From assembly GCA_911728435.2 (NCBI GenBank), contig OU452202.1, forward strand, positions 11,573,135 through 11,637,134: a DNA stretch of 64,000 bases, read 5' to 3'. The notes under the pieces were generated by a model that was not told where the DNA came from, made no database searches, and was given only the letters and a program-made list of their open reading frames with translations. Position 1 is the first letter of the stretch. Every line of letters begins with the position of its first letter. Both the position numbers and the translations under genes were made by a program. Source of the DNA: Apoderus coryli. Its lineage: Eukaryota > Arthropoda > Insecta > Coleoptera > Attelabidae. This document shows, piece by piece, positions 1 to 11,433 of the stretch.

Positions 1-232
1 GCTATCTTACTCTATTCAGAAAGTAACAATGAGGAACTGCTGTTATTTTTTTATATCTGTAAAAATAATGTCAGAAATAAATAAAAACTAAAATCGCAAA
101 AAATCGTTTTTCAAAACTTCTCGAAAACGACTAAGGTTAGTTTAATTTTGAAAACACCATTTAAAAGGTTTTTAAATTGTACAACTCTTACCGTTTCCAA
201 GATTCTAATGCTATCCCATTCTTATCTCACAG
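1..232. repeat. Right end of a TA-flanked TIR repeat (family A)
   Basis: This stretch is the terminal arm of a dispersed repeat that recurs at 26775-27534 and 59228-60325. It holds the same sub-blocks in the same order: a T-run with 'atatctgtaaaaataatg', 'tcagaaataaataaaa', a 'ctcgaaaacg' block, 'gaaaacacc', then 'ccgtttccaagattc' and 'aatgctat'. It ends in 'ctcacag' followed by TA. The opposite terminus, seen at 59228, reads CACTGTGTCC directly after TA. TA target sites and such ends suggest an IS630/Tc1/mariner-type non-autonomous element. The rest of this copy lies outside the window. Confidence 0.7.
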
Positions 233-235
233 TAT

Positions 236-1698
236 ATAATATTTAAAATCAACCGGAATCCATGATTTACTGATATTTCGATATATTTGCAAAATTTCGA
301 CATCTGGCAATTTCTTATAAATTTTCAAATCATCCGCATAGAGTTTAAAGTTACTGTTTAAAAAACACCTGGATGTGAAGCCTGACAAAATGTAAATACC
401 TAAAGACTGGAAATTGCACCAAATTTTTGATTTTATCATTTTGGCGGTCAATTGCAAAAAACAGCATTATTTGTAATTTTGGTTTTGATCTCTTAGCAGG
501 CAATCATTTAAACTATTAATTTATTCTGCTGAAATGAACACAGTGGGAAAATTGTATTATGATATCAAATATCTTTCGCTTTTTAAGCTTCAAAAAAATA
601 TAAACAATTTTTTAGCTCCCTTTTATACAGTTAATAATAACCGTAATTAATACTTATTATACACATTTGTGTTGCGCTACTACTAAGAGCCCCATTAGTA
701 CAAGTAATAATAGACAGTCAAACAAAACACTATAAATATAGTGTATAATCATTAATTTAAGTAGTTCAGTATGCTATAAGCAATGCGTACGAAATAAGAA
801 TAAACAAAATTCCTTCAGTTCGATGAGAGAATATGTTGCTGAGAATTTGAAATGTTTAAAAGTTTTTATAAATAGAAACTATTTCCGTATTATGTTTAAG
901 ATAATTCTTGAAAGGTATAACGTATAAATCAAATTTTCGAACTATTGTAAACTTTCACTTCAAATAGTTTTTAAATTTATTATTTTCATTTTCTGATAAA
1001 GAATCTTGTGATCAAAAATTCGATTGGTATAGTTTGAAAAATATAAAAAGACAATAGTGTATTATTACGAGTACTTAATGTCTTTTTCCTTTGCCGAAAC
1101 TGCTAAGTTAGGATATCAAAATTAGAGAGTTCAACTTTAAGAGTTTTACGTAACACAAGTTGTGAGTTGATATATTTTATTATTAATTAATAATTTCATG
1201 TCAGTTCAAGTATTATGTTGTTGATTTTATCTAGCAAAATATATGAGGCTTAGCATTATCCATGAATGGAGCTTTAACAGATTAAAAATGGTTCCTTCTT
1301 TCAACATTCTACCAATAATTAGGCATATTTGTATCTCGTAAATGTAAGTAAAAGTTTGTATAAGTTAAAAGAACTTTTACGTTAGTGTTCGTTGACAGTT
1401 ATTAGAAAACTCCAAATATGTTTAAAACTTTTGAGTGATTTCCTACTTTGCAAAACGTCAATTTTTCGGTGCGTTAAAAATTGTGTTTTCGTAAGATAAG
1501 TAAAAACTTTTTCAATTTATTATTATAGGTAACTGCGAATTGATGTGCGTATATGTTTTGAGCATATTTATACTGTATTTAATAAAATGCCTAGATTATT
1601 TATACACATCAAACTTTGTTGTTGTTCAATTTCGTAGAAATTATGGCTGGTTATTACTGTGTTTATTATTTTTTTTATTCAGTAATTGAGAGTTTTTA
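236..1698. other. AT-rich stretch, nothing recognised
   Basis: Open frames here are short and show no family motifs. I see no repeat shared with the rest of the window, no RNA gene and no clear TE end. Confidence 0.5.
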
Positions 1699-1700
1699 TA

Positions 1701-2499
1701 CAAGGTGTTTCAAAAAAAGCCTGACAAAATTTGTGAGCAAATTGGGGACATCTAATTATGAAAAAAACCAAGATTATAATTTTTCGAAAAGTCCTTATTT
1801 ACAAAGATACAGGGTGTTATAGGTGACTGCCTGAGGACGATTTTTTTGAAATATTTTCGAAACGAGTAAAGATGAATTAACCAAATGTAGCATATTTATT
1901 CACCTAGTTAAATGTCGTAAACTGACATGCAATTGAATAAAAAAGGATGACCATATGTGGGTAAACGGGGGGACCCTTGCCTTAATTATAACCTAACTTT
2001 TTTTTCCGTGTAATTTTTATTCATTTTGTGTCAAAAATGTGATAAAATACATAAAAAAGGCATACCTACATCTTTTTTCTGGAAAAACTTAAAGGTTTGC
2101 GAGAAATTCGAGTTTGAAAATTTTAGGACAAAACTGGTCCTTAGTAAACAGAATTAATAAAATTTTGGGAAACTTTTCGTTATCAACCTGTATTTCAATA
2201 ATTTTATTAATGCTGTTTACTAAGGAACAATTTTGTACTAAAATTTTCAAATTCGAATTAAAAAAAAACAAGTATGCCTTTTTTATGTAGAAAACTTTAT
2301 TTTATCACATCTTTGACACAAAATGAATAAAAATCAGAAGGAAAAAAAAGTAGGTTATAATTAAGGCGAGGGTGCCCCCCGTTTACCCTGTATCTTTGTA
2401 AATAAGGACTTTTCGAAAAATTACTATTTAGGTTTTTTTCATGATTAGATGTCCCCAATTCGCTCACAAATTTTGGCCAGCTTTTTTTGAAACACCTTG
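1701..2499. mobile_element. Foldback (long-TIR) non-autonomous DNA element, TA target site
   Basis: The ends CAAGGTGTTTC and GAAACACCTTG are reverse complements and each is flanked by TA. Inversion continues inward over nearly the whole element: 1701-1815 pairs with about 2390-2499, and about 1963-2150 pairs with about 2160-2385. The left arm carries about 145 bp (roughly 1816-1962) with no counterpart in the right arm, so one arm has gained or the other lost a block. No transposase is encoded. End sequence and TA target fit IS630/Tc1/mariner-related MITEs mobilised in trans. Confidence 0.85.
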
Positions 2500-2795
2500 T
2501 ATAATAACTAATAAAGCATTAAGCATTATTTTCTATTAGGAAAATTTTTATTGTACGGACTGGCGCGCTGAAAATCTTGTCGAAAAAATCAGATTACGCC
2601 GGGATCTGTCAATTCTAAGTCAGTACAAAGGTGTCCTTAGCTTTTCTTCTTCCTATTTGCTAAACAAAATTTAAATATCTAGATAAATAAATAAACGAGG
2701 GAATATAAAGGAGTACAATCAACGAAAGTTAAATATTAGAATTAAAATTAAAGACAGAATTAAGAATTCTATATTCAGGGTAGTTAGATTGATCG

Positions 2796-3700
2796 TTAAG
2801 CACTGCAACATGAGCGATCATACTTTAATCTCAATGTTTCCAAAACTTCCAATAAAGTAAGGCGTAAACCTTTATTACATCTATGTAGCAATTTAGTGTT
2901 CTGCTCGATATCGAAACTGTGTGAAGAGGAAATCAAATGGTTAGCAAACGAAGAAGGAGTATTATCAATATCAGTTTCACAATATCGGTCAAAATAACAC
3001 AAGTGTTCTTTCATTCTAGAAAAAATCCTCCGTTCAGACTGCCCAATATAGGCACTATCACAATCACTGCAAGATATCAAATAAACCCCAGATTGATCAA
3101 GAAAGGAGACCTTATCTTTTGTATTAAATGGGAGATAAAAAACCCTGAATCTCTCAGAAGCTTCGCAATTCTAAGACAAAAACTTCCAGCATATGTCAAA
3201 GGGAAATACCTATATAGTCCTATCAGGAGGAGATCTGACAATAATGAAAACTTAACATAGTATCTAAAATACAATTTTCTAATAATGGATAACTGGAAAC
3301 CGTTGTTATGGGCTAACTGTTTAATAATATTAATCTCACTATCAAAAGCAATGCTAGGCATAGTAACCGAGAAAGCTTTATAAAAAAGATAATGAAAGGC
3401 TGCATATTTTTGACTAGAGGGGTTTGAACTAAAGGGAAGGGGTGTCAGTTGTGGTCGGTTTATGATATATTTCAAAGTTAAAATTCCTGGAAAACAAATT
3501 TTTATGAATTAAAATATCTAAAAAGGAGATGCTACCATTTTTCTCAATGGTGAAAGAAATGTTAGTATGTAGAGAGTTAACAAAATTTAAGAACTCAGAA
3601 ATTCGATCAGGTTTGGCATCCATAAAATAAATCGAAATGATAAACTGTAAAAAATCGGGTAAATAAGCATTTAGTCGTCCATTGTACAATTTCTTTTCAA
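2796..3700 (-). pseudogene. Penelope-like element: RT C-terminal part, linker and GIY-YIG endonuclease, broken
   Basis: Read on the minus strand, the upstream part (3689-3429) resembles the end of a Penelope-like reverse transcriptase: NSLHTNISFTIEKNGS, then SFLDILIHK and EIYHKPTTTDT. After a linker frame (3475-3077) comes GVYLISCSDCDSAYIGQS followed by R..SRMKEHL (about 3110-2796), a GIY-YIG nuclease signature with the CxxC insertion usual in these elements. Segments lie in different frames, so at least two frameshifts break the ORF. The N-terminal RT core is missing. Penelope-like elements copy themselves with this RT plus endonuclease. The order and motifs make the family call firm; the subfamily is not resolved. 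Confidence 0.85.
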
Positions 3701-4295
3701 GTTATGCTGTTCACTTTACTACTTATGGGTAAGTGAAGTGAACACAATGAGATTAACGCATGAAAATTGGCGACGCCCGCTAAACCAATACCTACATTTT
3801 TTTAATTTTTTCGATAGTACACCCCATTATATCGTTGTTATTCTGTTTCAAATACATTAATTATGTCATATAAATTAATAACAAATAGATAATAATTATT
3901 TAGTAATATTAAATAGTAAAAATCAAAATGAAATGTCATATTTTATGTTAATATAGTTTTTATTAAACACAAAAACAAAATATTGCCGTAATAATATGTC
4001 TATAAACCTCATTTAAACACACAGGGTTATTTATTATTCTTCCATAAAATGTATTTATATGTTATTATTAGTTTGCTTTTATAGCGAGCTAATAAATTTT
4101 TGTGATGGCACATTGTACCAATATATTGAAAATATATGCAATTACAAAAGGCAGTAGGATACAATGTATATATATAAAAAAATATATTCAACATGATTTT
4201 ATATAGGTAATTTAGAATAATAACTATGTTGATAATGTTATTTGTTTTGCTAAATATTTGCCGTTTTTTGCTATTAATTAACTGTTTTAATAATA
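3701..4295. other. AT-rich spacer
   Basis: No coding signal. A small hairpin (GTTCACTT pairing with AAGTGAA plus GAAC) lies at about 3709-3745, and the remainder is A/T-rich without recognised repeats. Confidence 0.5.
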
Positions 4296-4510
4296 AAATG
4301 AAAAATGATTTCGTGGCATAGCGGACAAAATAACCTACTGGTGTTACCTACACAAGGGACTTTGTGTAATTTAGCAGGGCCTCAGTCTAATTCAGTAGAA
4401 CCAGACCGAGGCCTGGGTCGACAGGTACTGACGAATTCGTTTCGCTCTTATTATGAGCTCAATAGTCGTTGCACATGGTACTATGGTAGTTGCCCCTGCA
4501 CCAACCCTAC
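4296..4510. repeat. Solo arm of the 39332-39868 foldback family
   Basis: About 200 bp match the left arm at 39332-39524, including 'tttcgtggcatag', 'ttagcagggcctcagtc', 'ggtcgacag', 'tactgacgaattcg' and 'tattatgagct'. No inverted partner lies nearby, so it is a single arm or a deletion product. The open frame at 4305-4598 crosses it and is fortuitous. Confidence 0.8.
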
Positions 4511-4639
4511 ACAGCGGACAATTTTGAATAAAGCTCCACTGCATAAACCCCAGGAAGCTATACCGTTTCAAAGATGTGATTCAACTAGGAAAAAATAAGC
4601 ATTACACGCAGCCTCCGATCCCAATGCCCACGCGACACC

Positions 4640-5140
4640 CTTTAAGCATAACAACCCGACGAAACTCTTGCACTCAACTGCCTCACATGCTCCTCAAATT
4701 TAAGCCTTATATCTAAGTGAAGTCCATGAAATTTACCACACTTAATATCCTCGCCGGGATTACTCTCCAGGATCAAGTCACCAAACTCAAAATTAAAAGG
4801 CAAGATATGCGTCTTTGCTATATTGAATATCCCGCTTGATAACGTCAACGTTCTCATTATCCCATAGTCGTGTTGTGTCGTCCGCAAAGAGGAAAAAATT
4901 ACCCGCAAGCAATAGTTTTTATGTCAGTAATATATATCAGAAAGAGAATGGGTCCCAAAACAGACCCCTGCGGTACTCCGGAAGTTATATCTGAACTATT
5001 TGATGAAATTTGCTGAATTCTAACGAGCTGGTGCCGGATGGTTAAATAGGATTGAAACCATTTCAAAGCCACACCGCCGAAAAAAAAGGTTTCCTTAAAA
5101 GCTACGGACTTATCGAACCACCCTCGTATTTTTACCATAA
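4640..5140 (-). pseudogene. Non-LTR retrotransposon reverse transcriptase fragment (CR1/Jockey group)
   Basis: Minus-strand frames give SYLTIRHQLVRIQ, then SGVPQGSVLGPILFLIYI (RT motif B region), and after a frameshift near 4895 FLFADDTTRLWDN, the catalytic FADD motif. The following frame (HLDIRLKFEEHVRQLSARVS) is the usual region between the catalytic motif and the C-terminal domain. Both ends are truncated, and no endonuclease or 3' tail is present. The clade within the APE-type non-LTR elements is inferred. Confidence 0.85.
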
Positions 5141-6588
5141 CAATGAAGCTGATAAGAGCCTGTTCATCATAACAAGAAAGACAGAAGTATATCTTTTTGT
5201 TTTTCGCTACTACATTAATCGTATAAAGAGACTATTCTTAAAAAGATTATTTTTGTCGTCGTATCAAGACATCAACTTAGCACGGAACTTCAACCCTGAC
5301 ATAAAGGAAGTATTTTAATTCTCCTTATCTAGATGAGTCCAATATAGCAACTTCACAGTTCTCTGGTTTTTCATTATTTTTCTCCCGACTTTTTATGTTC
5401 TAGTTATCATTTTCACCATCTATAGTATCGTTTTTTCTTACTCGTTTATTTTTTTCCTAGTGAAGTTTTCCTAACCAACTTTTCTAAATCAATCTGCTTT
5501 TTTCCGGCCTGCACTTTATTTGATCGGATCGTTTGATAAAGCAAAAACATATATATTATTCAATCTAGAAAGTTTTCCAAGGCTTAGATTTAAATAAGTT
5601 TAAATCGGTGTGATAAGATTTCGAAAACAGCTGTTACGGGGAGAAAATGTGCTTTCATTCTAAATTGAGTGATTTTTCTTTCAAAATGAAAACGTGTTGG
5701 AAATGTTCAGATTTAATATGTTAGCGTTAAAATATCATGCAAGATATTATGGATCACAGTATTATGAATAACATATAAACGAAAATATTGTTGAAAATAA
5801 AAATATTAAAAATTTAATTGAATTCAGATGTTGTATTTAGATTTCATGGTAAAAAATATCGAAAGTTTCTTCATTCCTGTTGTAGTGAATGGTCCGAATC
5901 TAGTAGATACTGGTTTTAATGCTGCTTTGAAGATAATGGACGTACAAAAAACTCTATTGCAGTTACTTCCTTCGATTTTTTTCATTTCAGTCAAAATCAG
6001 TATGTATTTGTGAGAAGCAGTAAACCTGTGTACAAATCTGGTAGTTATATATGAAGAAGCGTCAATTCAATTTAGAACAAACGAGAATTGAAATGTTTCC
6101 CCAAAGAAATCGTCCTTCTAACATAGACATGTGTGCATTTGGATACCGTCACAGGATTTCGTTTTATTTCCCAGTAGAATTGATTTATTATTTATTTATA
6201 TCTTTTTAAAACGTCTAACCAAGCGGTTTAGTGTATTACTTATTTTATGTTACCTAAATTTTATTCTTAGATTCATTCCCCGCGACTATTTGTTGAAACA
6301 AAAGTTTGAGCTTAAATGCCTTTTTTGCGTATTACGTGAAAGCACATACTACTTAATATCAGGAATTTTGGGCCGTTTGACCATTTTTATTAAATGTGCA
6401 GAATAAAAATATTATTAGGATGTGTATAAATGCTATTTAATTTTAGGGAAGTAGTTCATTGTTATTTAATTATTGTTCTTTATTTGTTCAAAAGTATAAA
6501 AAATATATATAATTTCTTAAAAACATAAAAAATTCCTGGGGTATCAATTATAATGGTAGAAAAATTTGATATCCGAAATGGGTCGACA
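5141..6588. other. AT-rich stretch, nothing recognised
   Basis: Frames of 60-90 codons occur (for example 5828-6013 and 6131-6406), but they are rich in F/I/L/Y/K as expected from AT-rich noise and carry no domain motif. I see no repeats shared with other parts of the window. Confidence 0.45.
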
Positions 6589-6589
6589 T

Positions 6590-6670
6590 AAGCAAATGAA
6601 ATTTGGTGGGTTTTAAGAGGTAATTATTGCGCATTTTTTGACATGCAATTACGAATTTTATATTTATTAT
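6590..6670 (-). repeat. Inverted partial copy of the 11115-11185 repeat
   Basis: The string 'gaaatttggtgggtttt' followed by 'aagaggta' and 'gcgcattttttgacatg' is the reverse complement, with small differences, of the region around 11120-11180. It belongs to the same repeat family as the units flanking the Helentron-like element. Confidence 0.5.
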
Positions 6671-6970
6671 TGATATTTGAAAATAAATTATTGTTATTTT
6701 ATTATTAACTCAGAAGAATAACAGAAACTAACACTAATAAAAATATTTTCGGATCGACACAAAGTTAAATCAAACGAGCATTCCAAAAATAATTTTTATT
6801 TTGAAAAATCTCTGGCAGGTACCAGTTTTTTCTTTAAGAATATGAGGTATGCTCATAAAATATAAAATTCTTAATTTGAAAAAGTAGTCCATATATGCTT
6901 GAGTGGAGTTGTAATTTTAGCGGTTGAATGAAAGTCAAATCTGCACAAAATAAGTTTAATAGAATTATCA

Positions 6971-7013
6971 GCCAGACATGTTTCGGGACTAGACCAGTCC
7001 CATCATCAGTGGC
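6971..7013 (-). ncRNA. Hammerhead ribozyme motif (type I, minimal stem III)
   Basis: Minus-strand order: stem I GCCA, core CUGAUGA, stem II GGGACU with AGUCCC (six perfect pairs, after one bulged U), core GAAAC, then AUGUC ending at the GUC cleavage triplet, then stem I UGGC. All invariant core bases are present. ACAUGU across stem III is self-complementary and too short for an ordinary loop, which suggests dimeric folding. Hammerheads of this form are known from Penelope-like elements; activity here is inferred. Stem I is only 4 bp. Confidence 0.7.
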
Positions 7014-7163
7014 AAGTCAACAATCGAAGAAACTTTTCAAAAAGACATTCAATGACACCCTGGTCGAAAATTCCACCGAAGTCACCTTAGGGAAAATATT
7101 TTATTTAATTCATTTAATATGTAATATCATAGTTAGGTTTTTTATTTTTTTCTATTTGTATAC

Positions 7164-7327
7164 CATTTCGATTAGATAAAATATTTAAAAATTATTTAGC
7201 GGAAAAAATTCTTAATTACAGGTAAAAAAATGGGCTATAAACCCATCAAATTTCATTTACATATCTCGGCCGGTTTCAGAGCAATAAATAAATCATCGGT
7301 TGTTAAGAAAAATTTGTAGTCATTATT
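7164..7327. repeat. Tandem-unit copy 1 flanking the Helentron-like element
   Basis: It matches 11065-11245: 'tagataaaatatttaaaa', 'ttagcggaaaaaat', 'tcggccggtttcagagcaa' and 'gtagtcattatt' recur in order. The Helentron-like element begins at its very end. Copy 1 lacks a short internal segment ('cctcttaaaacccacc') present in copy 2. Confidence 0.8.
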
Positions 7328-7345
7328 AGCTCTCCATATCATATA

Positions 7346-9045
7346 CAGGGTGTCCTACGGTGGCAACCCATTAGATTATTTCAGAACCTACTTCGAATTG
7401 AATTTTGAAAATTTCAGTGTCTATATTGTCAAATATGCTCTACTCAAATAATATAATAGCAACGGCATAGCACCTCCGGTTATACCGGAAGTTGATGGCA
7501 ACTTTCTTATTTTAAATGTAACACCCTATATATTAGTACATTTTTGGATTCTAAATAAGATTTCAGACATATTTCATGTATCATGTCCTATACCTAACGT
7601 CAGTCGTTTTTAACTTATATCAAGATTTATGTCAAAATTGACAGTTTAGGGCTCCATAAGAATTCCGTTTTTTCCTTGTAAATCAGTATTTAATAATTAT
7701 TTTGCAGGTATTTTCTTATCAGGTGGGATCTTCTTTTTCGAACTGACAAGACATTTTCTGATTCGTTTATACAGGGTGGTGAAAAAATTATATTGAAAAC
7801 GGTTCAAGAAAAACAGTTGAAAGTCAATTTTTTCAAATGGAATGGGTATATTATTATTTTTTTATCTTCCTTAGCATTAAAAAATAAAGCAATTTTGTTA
7901 TAGGTTATCATTTTCTAAAATGCATAGTTCTCGAAATATCGTCCTTTTAAATTTTTCTGCAGCGCCTACCTTTGTCTCTCTGGAAGCTAGCTAATTAATT
8001 TAGTTAAGACTAAATGGGGGTCATATCGAACAATTAAATTAGTTTTGTTATCGTTAGTTGATTAACTTTTTTTAGTTGAAAATTTATTTAGTTTAATCTT
8101 CTGTTCATTTCTGCTGTATTATTTTAAATTTTAATCTTAGTTCGTTGTAATACTTGATTTGTATACCACCCAACCTGCTCTAAATGATTTCTCAAAATTC
8201 TTCCTAATTTCTCTAGTCATCGTTAGCAAAAGGGGGTTTCTCTCGTTTAATACTCTACAGGTGATATTAATCACTTTATTTTATTCTCCATGAATTAATA
8301 ATAAATTTATAATATCAATAAGTATTTTTCATTTTTATTAATTTGACGTTTAGTTTGACGTTAAAATGACAATAATTTCATGGCTAACTAAATTAATTAG
8401 CTAGCTTCCAGAGAGACAACGGTAAGCGCTGTAGAAAAATTTAAAATGACGATATTTCGAAAACTATGCATTTTAGAAAATGATAACCTATTACAAAATT
8501 GCATTATTTTTTAATGCTACGGAAGATAAAATAATAATAATATACCCATTCCATTTGAAAAAATTGACTTTCAACTGTTTCTCTTAAACCGTTTTCAATA
8601 TAATTTTTTGACCACCCTGTATAAACGAATCAGAAAATGTCTTGTCAGTTCGAAAAAGAAGATCCCACCTGATAAGAAAATACCTGCAAAATAATTATTA
8701 AATACTGATTTACAAGGAAAAAACGGAATTTTTATGGAGCCCTAAACTGTCAATTTTGACATAAATCTTGATATAAGTCAAAAACGACTGACGTTAGGTA
8801 TAGGACATGATACATAAAATATGTCTGAAATCTTATTTAGAATCCAAAAATGTAATAATATATAGGGTGTTCCATTTAAAATAACAATGTTGCCATCAAC
8901 TTCCGGTATAACCGGAAGTGCTATACCGTTGCTATTATATTATTTGAGTAGAGCATATTTGACATTTTAGACACTGAAATTTTCCAAATTCAATTCGAAG
9001 TAGTTTATGAAATAATCTAATGGGTTGTCACCGTAGGCCACCCTG
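7346..9045. mobile_element. Long foldback element (outer palindrome), TA target site
   Basis: Ends CAGGGTGTCC and GGCCACCCTG lie inside TA dinucleotides. The outer arms 7346-7769 and 8622-9045 are each 424 bp and inverted copies of one another, containing 'ttccggtataaccggaag', 'ttccatttaaaataac' and 'tgtcaattttgacata'. The interior (7772-8619) is itself a separate palindromic element. No coding capacity. Related solo arms lie at 15460-15622 and 63305-63486. The end type points to mobilisation by an IS630/mariner-type transposase. Confidence 0.85.
7772..8619. mobile_element. Inner foldback element at the centre of the outer palindrome
   Basis: CAGGGTGGTG and its partner ACCACCCTG (followed by TA) bound an element with arms of about 235 bp (7772-8006 and 8386-8619) and a 379-bp spacer. 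The arms share 'gaaaacggttcaagaaaa'-like, 'attccatttgaaaaaattg' and 'ctggaagctagctaatt' blocks. The spacer has no ORF. TA flanks separate it from the outer arms, so it can be read as an element nested exactly at the outer element's centre, or as part of one inverted duplication of an older nested array. Confidence 0.8.
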
Positions 9046-9399
9046 TATGTAATATATGTATATATGGAGACTATTAGTTTCATGAAAAAAATTTTTTTTT
9101 AATTTCAATACTTCTTTTTGGTCATTTTATACATAAATAAGTAGTTTTAAAAAAATGTCTGTCTGTCTGTCTGTCTGTATCCACGAAAACGCAAAAACCG
9201 CTTAACAGATTTTAACCAAATTTGGTACAAAAATACTATTGGACATGGCAAGGAGCTGATTAGATTTTGGGAAACATTGAGCGTAGGCAAAGGGTTTAAA
9301 AGAGGGTTCAAAAATTAAAAAAATTCATAGTTTTTAAACTTATCCGAAATACTGCATAATTTTTTACGCATTTAATTGAATATAACCTAAAATATTGAA

Positions 9400-10790
9400 C
9401 ATAAAATATTAGACCACATTGGCGTTCGAAAATAGTGTAAAATGGGGTAAAAAAGATTAAAAAAAACGTATTTCTTAAAAATAGCAGATATATTAACTAG
9501 TTATTGATAGTTTTGATAGAATATAACCTATAAAATGTGTCATGAATAACTTACTTTCATAGGCGTTCGTAAATAGTGGAAAAGGGGTCAAAACATAAAA
9601 AATATATATTTCCTTTCTTATTCGAAATATGGAATAATTTTTCATAGTTGTGATACAATATAAGCTAAAAAATATTTCATAAAAGAATTGGTTCACACAG
9701 GCGTTCGAAAATAGTTTAAAAAAAGGGTCAAAAACGAAAAAAAAAAACGTTTCCCAAATATACTTCTTCTTAAACTTATCCGAAATATTGAATAATTTTT
9801 TATAGTTGTGATAGAATATAACCTAAAAAATGTTACATAAAAGAATTAGTTCACACAGGCGTTCGAAAATAGTGTTAAAAAAGGGTCAAAAACGAAAAAA
9901 AAATGTTTCCCAAATATACCAGAAAAATTGGCTAATTATATATAGCTTTGATATAAGATAACCTAAAAAATGCAGCATAAAATTTTTATTTACATAGGCG
10001 TTCGTAAATAGTAGAAAAAGGGGTAAAATAAAAAAAATTAAAATGTAAACATTTTTATATTTAACTAGTTGAGTTGGTGTTAAAAATACACGACACAAAT
10101 TAATGTTCCATAGGCGGCCGTGAAAATTCTATAAAAGGGTCAGAAAAAATTTGTATCCGTGATAACTCAAAAACCACTTAACGGATTTTAACCACATTTG
10201 GTACGAAAATACTACAGGCTATTTATAGGTGGTGATTAACATTGAGCGTAGGCAAGGGGTTTAAAAGAGGGTTCAAAAATTAAAAAAATTATAGTTCTTA
10301 AACTTATCCGAAATATTGAATAATTTTTTATAGGTGTGATAGAATATAACCTAAAAAATGTTACATAAAAGAATTAGTTCAGACAGGCGTTCGAAAATAG
10401 TCTTAAAAAAAGAGTCAAAAACGAAAAAAAAAATGTTTCCCAAATATACCAGAAAAATTGGCTAATTATATATAGCTTTCATATAAGATAACCTAAAAAA
10501 TGCAGCATAAAATTTTTATTTACATAGGCGTTCGTAAATAGTAAAAAAAAGGGGTAAAATGAAAAAAAAAATTAAAATGTAAAAAATTTTATATTTAACT
10601 AGTTGAATTGGTGTTAAAAATACACTACAAAAATGAATGTTCTATAGGCGTCCGTGAAAATTCTATAAAAGGGTCAGGAAAAAATTGTATCCGTGATAAC
10701 TCAAAAACCACTTAACGGATAACCTACAACATGCAGCATACCAATTTTGTTTACATAGGCGTTCGTAAATAGTAGAAAAGGGGGCAAAAT
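9400..10790. repeat. Degenerate tandem repeats inside the Helentron-like element
   Basis: The block 'aggcgttcgtaaatagt' followed by an A/G-rich 'ggggtcaaaa' stretch recurs at about 9420, 9560, 9700, 9858, 9998, 10113 (as gcggccg), 10386, 10528, 10648 and 10758, with spacings of about 110-160 bp. A larger duplication is superimposed: the 'ctcaaaaaccacttaacgg' to 'gagggttcaaaaattaa' segment near 9180-9330 returns near 10155-10290. The open frames on the minus strand here are by-products of the repeat. Confidence 0.85.
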
Positions 10791-11064
10791 AAATTTTATA
10801 ATAAAACTAAAAAAAACTCAATATCAATCAATCAATTATTTTGCGTACAAGAATTTGGCCTAGATCTGAAATATAAAATATCTGCGTATAAATAGTGCCT
10901 CCAAAGAGAAGAAAAAGGCACAAAACCCGATATAAAAAAAAAAAATAGCTGATGTCTAAAACAACAAAAATTTAGATAAATGACAAAGGTCATAAAATTA
11001 TTACTTTTACACTTAAATATGGAGAGCTATTCGTGCCTCGAGGGCAACAGCTAGTTTTTCATTT

Positions 11065-11245
11065 CATTTCGTTTAGATAAAATATTTAAAAATTATTTAG
11101 CGGAAAAAATCCCTAAATTCATGTAAAAAAATGCGCTATAAATACATACCTCTTAAAACCCACCAAATTTCATTTACATATTATATCGGCCGGTTTCAGA
11201 GCAATAAATAAATCATCAGTTTTTAAGAAACTTGTAGTCATTATT
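11065..11245. repeat. Tandem-unit copy 2 flanking the Helentron-like element
   Basis: Direct copy of 7164-7327, starting 'catttcg' and ending 'gtagtcattatt'. The sequence after it ('ttttcatgtag') resembles the sequence right after the Helentron terminus ('ttttcatttcatttcg'), as expected if the two copies were once adjacent tandem units separated by the insertion. Confidence 0.8.
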
Positions 11246-11433
11246 TTTTCATGTAGAATCACGTTCTGAAATTTGTCGCCCTTATTTACTAACGCCCTGC
11301 ATACAACAAATTTTTAGCTACAATAAATCGTGTTTTCATGCTAGGCGAAGATATATACGAATGTTATGTGAAATTAATTAAGTCCTCTCTACAAAATAAG
11401 ATTTTATATATATTCAAACTAACTTCAACATAT

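Larger units (their letters stand above)
7328..11054 (+). mobile_element. Helentron-like rolling-circle element (non-autonomous, HINE type)
   Basis: The 5' end reads 'agctctccatatcata' and the 3' end contains its inverse 'atatggagagct', followed by a hairpin (TGCC..GGCA around CTCGAG) and a CTAG terminus at 11051-11054, then a T run. The body has a (GTCT)n microsatellite at about 9160-9178, 'aaccgcttaacagatttt', and degenerate tandem repeats. Subterminal inverted repeats, a microsatellite and a terminal hairpin ending CTRR are hallmarks of Helentrons and their short relatives; insertion between T residues also fits. No Rep/helicase gene is present. Two partial copies lie at 19295-19915 (minus) and 54585-55026 (plus), and the latter confirms the 5' end. 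A palindromic element (7346-9045) is inserted about 18 bp inside the 5' end. Confidence 0.75.

Noticed and set aside
2937..3260. 107-codon plus-strand frame
   Set aside because: It is the antisense shadow of the Penelope-like endonuclease region on the minus strand.
4305..4598. 97-codon plus-strand open frame
   Set aside because: It lies across a solo foldback arm whose other copies are non-coding and do not keep the frame.
9160..10800. Possible CRISPR-like array because of spaced repeats
   Set aside because: Repeats are degenerate, spacers are themselves related, unit length varies from 110 to 160 bp, and the context is a eukaryotic Helentron-like element.
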